64,000 nt of DNA from Mya arenaria (Eukaryota; Mollusca; Bivalvia; Myida; Myidae): the NCBI RefSeq assembly GCF_026914265.1, contig NC_069124.1, forward strand, positions 28,263,423-28,327,422. The letters are read 5' to 3'. The translations under genes were made by a program, and so were the position numbers. The stretch's first letter is position 1. Each line of letters opens with the position of its first letter. The notes under the pieces were generated by a model. It saw only the letters and a list, made by a program, of their open reading frames with translations, ran no database searches and was not told the origin of the DNA. Shown piece by piece: positions 56,051-64,000 of the stretch.

Positions 56051-56753
56051 TCCGTGTAAACAGCACTTCACTCAATCATATTTAAGTGAACCTTGTTTCT
56101 TTCTTGTATATCGAAGGTATTAAATATCGTCATTTGTGTTGTTTATCTCATTATATGTACCCAAAAAGATATCAATCAAAATTTTAGACAGAAAACAATG
56201 CGTCACACGACTGTGTTTTAATGCAGATAAAAAATTATGTTTACCACACCTTATTTTTATTTCACCCCGGTCACTAATAAAGATATTGGAACATATATTG
56301 ATAGGTTAAATCCAAAAATACAACTGGAATAGATCTGATTCCTCCCAAAAGCATCACTGCTGGCAAAGATACTTTAAAAGTTCCTATCCAAAACATGGTC
56401 AATACAATTATAAGTCACAGTTTATTTCCAAATAGTCTTAACCTAGCCCAAGTTCCCCTATTTTTAAAAAAGACGACCCCTTTATAGAACAGAACTATAA
56501 ACCAAACAGTATTTTTACCAAAATATATGAACGGGTCATAATAGAGCAACTAGTCATTAATAAAACTCCCCCTTTGGCCTCAAAAATATGTTTCAGTCAC
56601 ACAAGGTGATGTGACGGGGTCAAGCCATAATGCAGCCATAGGGCGCGGGCAGACCGTTATAAACCCAACAACAACAGCAACTCGTCATTTTGATTTTATT
56701 TTCTTCCTTTCCAGGCAGCTTTCAGAACAACATGTTGATGTGAAACTACCCTG
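56051..56753. other. Non-coding stretch
   Basis: No gene. A short segment ending ATAAACCCAACAACAACAGC at about 56660-56685 resembles the 3' tail of a retroposon. Confidence 0.4.
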
Positions 56754-57019
56754 TTAAAGCTGCAATCTCCCAGATTGAACGTTTTGACAACTTCTTTATT
56801 TTTTGTCTTGGAACGAGCAATTTTTTGCGTAAATATCTGCAAACCAGTGTAAAAAGACTGCTGACAAAATATCAGATCGCAGATTGTCATATTTCCCTTC
56901 AAAATTTGATTTTTATGTTTTTTTCTTAAACCGTTAATAACTTAACTTAACTTAAGCCATAAAACATCAATTTTGGACAAAGTTGGAAAAATGGTAAATC
57001 TGTGAGAGTGCAGCTTTAA
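56754..57019. mobile_element. MITE-A copy, shortened
   Basis: Ends TTAAAGCTGCAATCTCCCAG and CTGTGAGAGTGCAGCTTTAA bound 266 bp; the body matches 38958-39291 with internal loss. Confidence 0.75.
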
Positions 57020-58224
57020 GGCTAGTGGAAGACTGGAAAAAACTTGATGGGAATAAACATGTACAATGTAAGTGCAGTTCTAATGGACATCTCAAAAGCA
57101 TTCCGCTTTTAAATATAAGTGATAACCGTTAACAGAATCCCAATAATGAGAAGGTAAATGCCGGTTTTCCCTACGACAACGTGATAGTTGGTTTAACCAG
57201 TAATGAGTATTTATTTTGATAATACAATATGTTCAAAAACACAAATAATAGCAAATAGACAAATAATCACAAAGAAGTCATGATAGTCAATATTTGTAAG
57301 TATGAGATATCAGGAATGAGTTCTACAAGAAACAAGATATGAGAAAATGTAGTTTACGTCGGATATACATATGTATATTATAATACTTGCTCCCAGAGCT
57401 GTTTACCCCTGTTTCCCGACAAATTGCAAATCAAATAACATATCAATAATGCAACAAAGAAAGGAAGATAACAAAAAGGTGCATTACAATAAGAATAAAG
57501 TTAAATAGTATTAAAAAAAATTGTTAATACTTAGAATAATATCATATTAAATGATACATCTATTCTAAATAGATAGAACATTATAAACATATTTGAAAAT
57601 TAAATTTACCACCGTTGACAAGAGTATTTGTTTATTAATACTATAATTACAAGTTTAATCCGACAATGCCTATGTCTGATTTTAAAATCAGATTTTTTAT
57701 AGCTAAAATCTAACTATGCAAAAAATATTATTGCAAAGGCGGATTTAAAAACAAAACAATACAAAAATCAGCACAAACACATGGTATTACAGATATATAC
57801 GAGGAAAATGTGACAAATGAAAAGAAAGATGCACTTTTAGAAAGAAGTTGAGCATGCTAAAACAACATATTGGAATACAGATTTAAGTCAAGCTTCTAAG
57901 CATATTCTGTAACTAAGACATTTACACATACTAGTACACAACAAAACAAAACAAAACAATCATTTTTTGAGCAGTTAAAAAAAAAAAAAAATTGAAAATT
58001 AAGATACATATTGCTCATTGAAATGTTAATTTTACAAAAAATATAACTGATATAATTATAACAGGTCGCATTAAACAGATCAAGATTAGTATCAATGACG
58101 AATTTAAAGCACTAGTAGCTTATTAAACTATTTACCTTGTTTTTTTAAAACAACACGTGGAACACATTTTGGTCCTGACCAGCTGTTTATAAAAAAATTT
58201 GTATTAATTCATTTGGAAGGTTGT
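57020..58224. other. Non-coding stretch
   Basis: A+T-rich; no gene, RNA or repeat family recognised. Confidence 0.4.
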
Positions 58225-58840
58225 TCAACAAGTGGGCAGCCTCAAAACCAAATGAGTTCTTGCCATATATGTGGAAGTTCTGACCCTAGGAATGGCAACT
58301 GTGTTTGCAAACCTGCTGCAATGCATTTGAGGGTGACCATGATGAATGTTTTTGACCCTAGACCCTTGGTAAAAATGAGCAGGTACTTTACAAGCATTTT
58401 TATTTGACGTAAATTGAAATGATTGCAGTGATATAGATTCTCTTGTGGAGGATGGAAGCGCATTCCACAAAGAGATTGTTGATGGTAAAAACGATTGCGA
58501 AAAGTGATGCGATTTGCGATGGAGGTTTCGTAACTATGGAGAGTTCCTGAGACTATAGGATGTAGTTTCTGATACTGATGAAGGTAATAAACTAGAACAT
58601 TAGGATGGAAATTATGCATTTTGTATAAGAGACACAGTTAATGTTTCTACGTCTTGTTTTGAGCTGCACAAGGCATGATTCAGCATATAAATTTTCAAAT
58701 AATGCGAGCCGAGTCGCTCAAGTTAATATACGAGCAGCTTCTAATTGTTTATGTTCCAGGTCATCTTGACCTGCGATGGATATATTATCCCAAACGGAGT
58801 CAGCATACTCAAGTATTGGCCGAATAATGGTTTTGTACAT
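58225..58840 (-). mobile_element. Broken 3' end of a second LINE
   Basis: Minus-strand fragments read TIIRPILEYADSVWDNISIA, LEHKQLEAARILT, stop, ATRL and later MWNALPSSTRESISLQSFQF, the order found at the C-terminus of LINE reverse transcriptases. Several frame changes separate them. It is a different LINE from that at 54090-56050. Confidence 0.75.
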
Positions 58841-58886
58841 AATTTCAAAAGAATAAACTTTAATTTCCGAAGTGAATTAATGTGTT

Positions 58887-58985
58887 TCCATGCTTTCTCT
58901 TTTATAATGGAAATGTGCTTTCATGCTTTCTCTTTTATAATGGAAATGTGCTTTCATGCTTTCTCTTTTATAATGGAAATGTGTT
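58887..58985 (+). repeat. 33-bp repeat, three units
   Basis: CATGCTTTCTCTTTTATAAT then GGAAATGTGCTTT occurs three times without change. The plus-strand frame repeating CFHAFSFIMEM is a by-product. Confidence 0.9.
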
Positions 58986-59040
58986 TGTGCAAAGTACCAG
59001 ATGATGATAGCGTGACGGTGTGAAAGTTGAAGGTGTGATA

Positions 59041-59046
59041 TTTATT
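59041..59046 (-). terminator. Candidate poly(A) signal of the galaxin-like gene
   Basis: AATAAA on the minus strand lies about 136 nt after the stop codon at 59182, before the LINE remnant begins. Confidence 0.55.
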
Positions 59047-59181
59047 ATGTTTGCCCTGTTTAATAGATTTGCTGCCTTTTTAGAGCCATCACGTTCATGA
59101 TTTAATGACACTGGGAAACAAGTGCGAATTTAAATTAAATAAAAGTCCTAAACCGATGAATGTCATGATATGATATTCCGT

Positions 59182-59489
59182 TTAAAAGTCTATAACAAAG
59201 TCTTCCCTTTTCCCCGCGTTTTTATATATCAAACATGGTGACTGTTTAGTCTCAGGGACCATTTTGTCCCTTGACGTCAAACGAAGCGTGAGTTGTTGGT
59301 GACGCATTGGCTTCATTCGTTTGTTAGTGTTTATGAGGTACAAGGCTTCCTTTTCGAAACATTGGCATTTGTATGTGGATTGCACATCAACCCTCTCTCC
59401 TCTGTGACGCTTGGGAGAAAGGACCACTCCTTTCAGTCGTGTCATGTTTGTATGAGACATTCCCAGGTCCGTGAGAATAATTGAGTATT
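59182..59489 (-). CDS. Galaxin-like gene, last exon: NTR-like module and stop
   Basis: From the acceptor TCTTTTCAG the exon codes EYSIILTDLGMSHTNMTRLK, then VQSTYKCQCFEKEALYLINT, LTLRLTSRDKMVPETKQSPC and ends DFVIDF with TAA. The KCQC motif followed by a hydrophobic LYLI strand and a final Cys is the NTR arrangement. Confidence 0.8.
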
Positions 59490-62400
59490 CTGAAAAGAAC
59501 AAAAATGGAATAAGACCAGTGACTTGAAAGGTTAAAAACATTTTGAGTTATGTTCAAATATAAGCTCATAAATAACCATGAACATCAATAACTACCTCGT
59601 CTTTTACCACGAATGCTCATTACTACCTCATCTTTTAGCATGAATGTTAATATCTACCTCTTCGTTTTATGCACAATTCCATTTTCGTGTTGTTTCTTTT
59701 TCTCTCCGAGCAAAATGGGCATGTCGTCTGTGTGCCGTTCTTAGGGTTCTCCATCGATGGTGGTGTTGTTGTTGTTGTTGTTGTTGTTGCTGGTGGTGGT
59801 GGTAGTGATGGTGGTGTTGTTGTGATCGGTTGTAGGTTTTCATCGACACAAGCCTTAAATTGTTTAAAACATATTCATAACATAACATACATTTATTTGA
59901 CACTAAACAGCATATGCACATTTATAGCCATAGCATACTGCTTAAAATTAAAGATGCACCTTTACTCCCAAATAAGATTTACCACAATTAATATTATTGT
60001 TTAAAAATTCCAAAATGAATGTATGTCGAAAACAATTGTTCTTATAAAGGATACCGCGTTTAATTTGAATGAAAGGCGCAGAAAACACGATATTTATACC
60101 TAATGATACTATAGTAGACCACACTAAATATTTTAGCCAATCACCAATCATCTAATATTTTTGCGCTTTCTGCTATCAAATACATGGTTACACTCTTGTT
60201 ATCAGTAATTAATATTTTCCATAAGCGCATTATTTAGTAAGAAGTTCACGGTTTATCAGTCAAAATTGATGTTTGTTTTACATGTCTATGTACTGATTTT
60301 AAATAAGAGTGTCACTTTAAACATAATAAATGACATTCGAGTTATTTTGAGGATTCGCAACCATTTCAAGATGGTTATTTGCGAATAGCTAACTACCAAC
60401 CAGTTAGTTGGTGAGGATTCAAAGTTTGTTTGTTTTAAGGTAGAAAAGAACACATGTAAAGAAATCACATGCCAAATGTATTTATGCATGTGCACAGATG
60501 TATTTTTGCGAGAAACAATATTTTATTTGAGTATTTTTTCAACATTCGCCAGTCAGGTATTCGAATATTGCCAATTGGTTATTCCTGATTATCCAACTAC
60601 TGGGGATTCTGAATAAAATGTATTCTCTAGACAAGAGGTGTAAATGTTATTCAACAATATGCCTTTTCGTCTTTTCACCCATGTACACAAATTTGTCTTT
60701 GTTACAAACACTGTTTTATTTCGCTATGTTCGTGCATTCGCCAGAAGGTTCTTCGAACATTGCCAGATAGTTATATCGAATATCCAACTACCAACCAGCT
60801 ACCAGCTTTACCATCATACAATGAAGATGCAAAGTATCTACTGATAGTGAGGCATTGTAGATTATAATGTTCAACTCAAAATGTGTGCAAACAAATCAAA
60901 ATAATTTTGGGTCTGGACTATTTTTAAATGTTTCAAACCCCAAGTTAACTTACTTGTTCATTCTTGGCTCTTACAGACGGGGGATAAGAATGTTTACAAC
61001 ACACTTGTTTATCTTTGTTGAATGTCTTTAATCCATAGCAGCAATTTTGATCCGCTTTATTATAGATTTCTGCAAAGAAAAAGCAAATACTGAAATCATG
61101 CTATTATGCCATTTGACAGAAAATGTATTAGGCCATTTTGGAGTTTTATGTTTATAAACATGATACAAAAATACTATTTTCATAGTATATTTCCCAATAA
61201 AATGATTGTTAATGCAATGATACATGCTGAAAATTTTGTCAAAGATTTAACAGTTCGATAAAAACTTACCGTTGTTGCAGCAGCCAAATGAACTTAACTG
61301 AATCACTTGACCAGCACAGCAGCTTTGTATATTTGTGTCGTACAGTTCTCCTGTTGCCTGGCAACACTCGACGCTACCAGATACAACTTTTCTTAGTTTA
61401 TCTTTGCAGCAGATAATTCCACTGTTTTTGACGTAAACAACTGAAAAATGTTTCAAATATTATTGCAATAGTTTCCGTCTTTCAAAATGCATCGTGTATT
61501 TACATAGCTTTCATGGTTTTTACCTACAGGTACAGTTATTAATACCTGTTAATAATGACTGTTTTGTAAGATTTAATATAAAAATTTGGAGAATATTTCT
61601 TGGATTGAAATTTACTAAACAATAGGCTGATATAACTAAATAAAACAAAAAGAGCTGAAACAGTTATATCAAATGTTGCTAGAAATACTACAGATAACAA
61701 ATGTAATCATTAAACCTCCAGCACAGTAAAGATTTGAAAGTTAACAAGGATAAAGTTAACAAGGATAAAGTTAATAAGGATAAAGTTAACAAGGATAAAG
61801 TTAACAAGGATAAAGTTAACTACTTTGTTTACTTTAACAAAGTACTAAACAATCGGTCAAATTTATATGAAAGAACAAGTTAAGGAATCTGACTCACACA
61901 TTAGCCAGTTCTCTGATAGATTAAGTACCGGTAACCTGAATGTTAAATTTTGAAAGGATCCCGAAGTAATTGATGTCATTTGAAAGGAATTAAATTTAAT
62001 ACTTAATCATTACTCATACCGGTTATGTAAATAAATAAATAAAAGTATCCTGAGCAATTCCAGTGTGTACATTAAATTTTGTTCTTCTTTTCAACTGAAA
62101 TGGGATGTAATTGACATTTTTAGCAATCTTTGAAGGCTAAAAACTTATGTGTTGTATCATTTTTAGTAAATGTTTTACATTTTCTTTTTTTCTGCTCACA
62201 CACCCTTTCAAATAAGGTGAAAATATAATGGGGTCACCAGCCATACCAAATTTCACATTTGTTTGTATGTCGGACTCCTAAATAGCGATTACTTTTAGGC
62301 AATAGGGCCCAGGCCTGAATACTTTAGTACCAACAATCGAAATACGGTATTGTCAGATTCTCTTTTTGGCATGACATGTTCAAAGAACTAATACGCCAGG

Positions 62401-63874
62401 TTTACAAGATGGGATATACGGTGATGTTTAAAATATAAATACTTTTATTAGATTGCTACGTTGTTGTGAAGCAAGGCCATGAATCTTTAATAAATCTTGA
62501 TCGGGAACCTAGTGAATTAGTTAACTAACAATAATTATGCAGAAGATGGAAATGTGTTGACTTAATGGCCATGACTTATTTGACCTATTACAAATAGTCA
62601 AAACATCCTCAGCCAATATTTAATTAACTTTACACTAGCAATGAACTTGCGAGATGAAGGCAATGTTCATATATCCTAGTGCATATAGGTTTATCAGTTA
62701 TTGTTATAAAACTAGCTAATTGTTTTAAAAATTCACCAATTGACATGACCTATTCTTAGGTATGTCACAGGCACTAAAACTATCTGTAACAGTTTTGGGC
62801 CACTAAAATGATTGTTCAGATTCCATTTTATTGCCTGTGAACAGATTTTCTTTTAAAAAGGTAAAAATCAAGACTGTCACACAAACAGCCTTTCATTTCA
62901 TATAGAAATGAACAAGAAGAACAGATCAGCTCACCTTGATTGCAAGTGTCCGTGCCAATAGGTATGATGTTAAGCCCTGTCCTGTCCGGGGAGTGGAGGT
63001 TACCATTGATCACCCGACCTGCCACACATAACCACTTCGGGGCAGCTTCCAGAGGAGAGAGCTCATCAACTGGAACTGCCTTCAACTCAACAAATCCTTA
63101 AAATGAAAACAATAGCTTAAAGATGCATTCTTACTCCCAAATAAGATTTACCACAATTAATAATATTTTAATATTCCAAAAAGGATAAATATATGTCGAA
63201 ACCAATGGTTCTTGTGAAGGATACTAAGTTTAATTTGAAAGAAATGAGCATAAAACACGGTATTTTTACCTTATGAGACTATAGTAGATCTTAGTAAATC
63301 TTTAAGCAATCACCAATCATTTAATATTTGTGCATTTTCAGCTATTAAAAACAAGGTTACAATCTTGTTATCAGTGATTAATATTTTCCATACATGTATT
63401 ATTTAGTAGTTAGTTAAAGGTTTATCATTCAAAACTGATGTTTGTTATACATGTGTATGTATCGATTTTAAATAAGAGTGACACCTTAATTATGTTTATC
63501 TTATGTTGTCCATACGACATCCGACATCTTTTGTTATAGATTATTTTGTAAAGAAAAAATACATTGAGCATACATTGGCTCTGGCATTCAGGTATCAAAC
63601 TAATTTTGCACACCTTCATTAACACAACAAACGTGGGTGGCTGGGTTGTAGGAATTGCCGCCGCATTTACTTTGCCAATACTTCTGTATTGTACAGTTAT
63701 TGCATTCCTGCTTATAAGTCGCTCTTCGCTGCTCAAAGGCCCGTCCGCAACAACAGCCCAAAATGATTCTTGGAGTCCGTGGTGTCAACATACTACCACA
63801 GCAGTAGTATTTCTTACTGTTGTACGGCTCACCGGCATCTGGGTCTCCACAACAAGAATTTGGTATGTTCAAAT
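59182..63874 (-). CDS. Galaxin-like cysteine-rich protein with C-terminal NTR-like module (5' part off window)
   Basis: Minus-strand exons 63614-63874, 62935-63096, 61270-61440, 60954-61069, 59658-59853 and 59182-59489 join in phase with GT-AG borders to about 403 residues and a stop. Early exons carry di-cysteine repeats (SCCGDPDAGEPYN, YYCCG, SYNPATHVCC, LYDTNIQSCC, IYNKADQNCCYG, FNKDKQVCC), the galaxin pattern of paired Cys after a Y/F-N/D motif. Galaxins were described as coral skeleton matrix proteins, and galaxin-like proteins occur in molluscs. A Thr/Pro-rich linker leads to a C-terminal module with six cysteines (CPFC, ELC, KCQC, SPC) that resembles a netrin (NTR) domain. A secreted, disulfide-rich role is inferred; a signal peptide would be beyond the right edge. 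Family assignment is strong, the NTR call moderate. Confidence 0.8.
59658..59853 (-). CDS. Galaxin-like gene, fifth exon: Thr/Pro linker and start of NTR-like module
   Basis: A phase 0/1 exon reading ACVDENLQPITTTPPSLPPP, a poly-Thr run encoded by ACA repeats, then NPKNGTQTTCPFCSERKRNN and TKMELCIKRR. The donor is AGAG|GTAGAT; the acceptor (AATTTAAG) is pyrimidine-poor, the weakest border in the model. Other frames of the triplet run give false His/Gln-rich or Val/Gly-rich frames. A potential N-glycosylation site (NGT) precedes the CPFC motif. Confidence 0.7.
59948..60320 (-). mobile_element. MITE-C copy 4 in a galaxin-like gene intron
   Basis: 373 bp with ends TTAAAGATGCACCTTTACTC and AATAAGAGTGTCACTTTAA, in reverse orientation to the copies at 6243 and 9527. 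Confidence 0.75.
60954..61069 (-). CDS. Galaxin-like gene, fourth exon in window
   Basis: A phase 1/0 exon reading IYNKADQNCCYGLKTFNKDK then QVCCKHSYPPSVRAKNEQ, a compact galaxin repeat. Acceptor TTCTTTGCAG, donor CAA|GTAAGT. Confidence 0.82.
61270..61440 (-). CDS. Galaxin-like gene, third exon in window
   Basis: A phase 1/1 exon coding VYVKNSGIICCKDKLRKVVS, VECCQATGELYDTNIQSCCA and FGCCNN: four CC pairs in 57 residues with galaxin spacing. Acceptor TTTTTCAG, donor ACG|GTAAGT. Confidence 0.85.
61738..61822 (+). repeat. 15-bp minisatellite, about five units
   Basis: GTTAACAAGGATAAA recurs about five times with one C-to-T change, in the intron between the second and third exons of the galaxin-like gene. 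Confidence 0.92.
61823..62934. other. Galaxin-like gene intron, unassigned
   Basis: No exon with matching phase or cysteine motif was found here, and no repeat family recognised. Confidence 0.45.
62935..63096 (-). CDS. Galaxin-like gene, second exon in window
   Basis: A phase 1/1 exon, 54 residues with few cysteines: FVELKAVPVDELSPLEAAPK then WLCVAGRVINGNLHSPDRTG and GTDTCNQ. It separates two Cys-rich blocks. Acceptor TTTTAAG, donor CAAG|GTGAGC. It fits only through its phases and position, so its inclusion is somewhat less certain. Confidence 0.72.
63117..63489 (-). mobile_element. MITE-C copy 5 in a galaxin-like gene intron
   Basis: 373 bp from TTAAAGATGCATTCTTACTC to AATAAGAGTGACACCTTAA, the same orientation as the copy at 59948 and close to it in sequence. 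Confidence 0.75.
63614..63874 (-). CDS. Galaxin-like gene, first exon in window
   Basis: A phase 1/1 exon with LNIPNSCCGDPDAGEPYNSK, YYCCGS, GCCCGRAFEQRRATYKQ, ECNNCTIQKYWQSKCGG and NSYNPATHVCCVNE. Borders are TTTTCTAG and GAAG|GTGTGC. Twelve-odd cysteines in 86 codons. Confidence 0.82.
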
Positions 63875-64000
63875 CTAGAAAATAGTAGTCTTTAAATATT
63901 TACGAAATGTTTTTCATAAACTACACATATCACCATTTTAAACATAAAACGCTGGTAAAAAATATCAGAGTTATTCAAATACTTTAATATAGCAATCAAA

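Noticed and set aside
59667-59921. His/Gln-rich minus-strand frame
   Set aside because: Alternate frame of the ACA triplet run; the Thr/Pro frame is in phase with flanking galaxin-like exons and carries the CPFC motif.
1-64000. LTR or virus-like elements
   Set aside because: No long terminal repeats, integrase, capsid or envelope-like frames were recognised; the reverse transcriptase fragments are of non-LTR type.

Overview
The window looks like A+T-rich, intron- and repeat-rich nuclear DNA of a bivalve mollusc. The evidence is spliced genes with GT-AG introns, a eukaryotic initiator tRNA, galaxin-like coding exons, and several repeat types I associate with bivalves: satellite-bearing elements with TGACCTTGACC units and a GCCCCCGAA hairpin end, tRNA-derived SINEs, and jockey/CR1-like LINE remnants. 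The species call is an inference; the gene structures are read directly from the sequence.

Two protein genes could be assembled by hand, both on the minus strand. (1) A complete USP38-type ubiquitin-specific protease lies at 36001-11478. It has seven coding exons (35063-36001, 32044-32145, 24888-25046, 23053-23246, 22588-22681, 16093-17310, 11478-11639), all with GT-AG borders and compatible phases, giving 955 residues with Cys, His and Asn/Asp boxes and two CxxC zinc knuckles. (2) The 3' part of a galaxin-like, cysteine-rich, probably secreted protein gene lies at 63874-59182. It has six exons ending in a Thr/Pro-rich linker and a six-cysteine NTR-like C-terminal module; its 5' end is beyond the window.

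Layout: 1-5560, several satellite arrays; 5560-11477, the USP38 3' flank with a 33-bp array and MITEs; 11478-36025, the USP38 gene with introns full of MITEs, a 181-bp satellite element nested inside older MITEs, a ~400-bp tandem array, and a ~3-kb 35-bp minisatellite that starts exactly at the exon 2 splice donor; 36026-53484, mostly non-coding with MITEs, SINEs, an 8-bp-TSD hAT MITE and microsatellites; 53485-53556, tRNA-iMet(CAT); 54090-56050 and 58225-58840, broken LINE reverse-transcriptase fragments; 59041-63874, the galaxin-like gene.

The strongest observations concern the USP38 gene. Its intron 2 minisatellite is built from copies of the exon 2/intron 2 boundary, so it holds dozens of decoy 5' splice sites. 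Exon 3 is followed by a ladder of diverged tandem copies, one of which (24764-24844) is still open, in phase and has good splice sites. A decayed copy of the exon 2 start also lies just upstream of exon 2. No CRISPR array, prokaryotic operon, virus-like element or LTR element was recognised.
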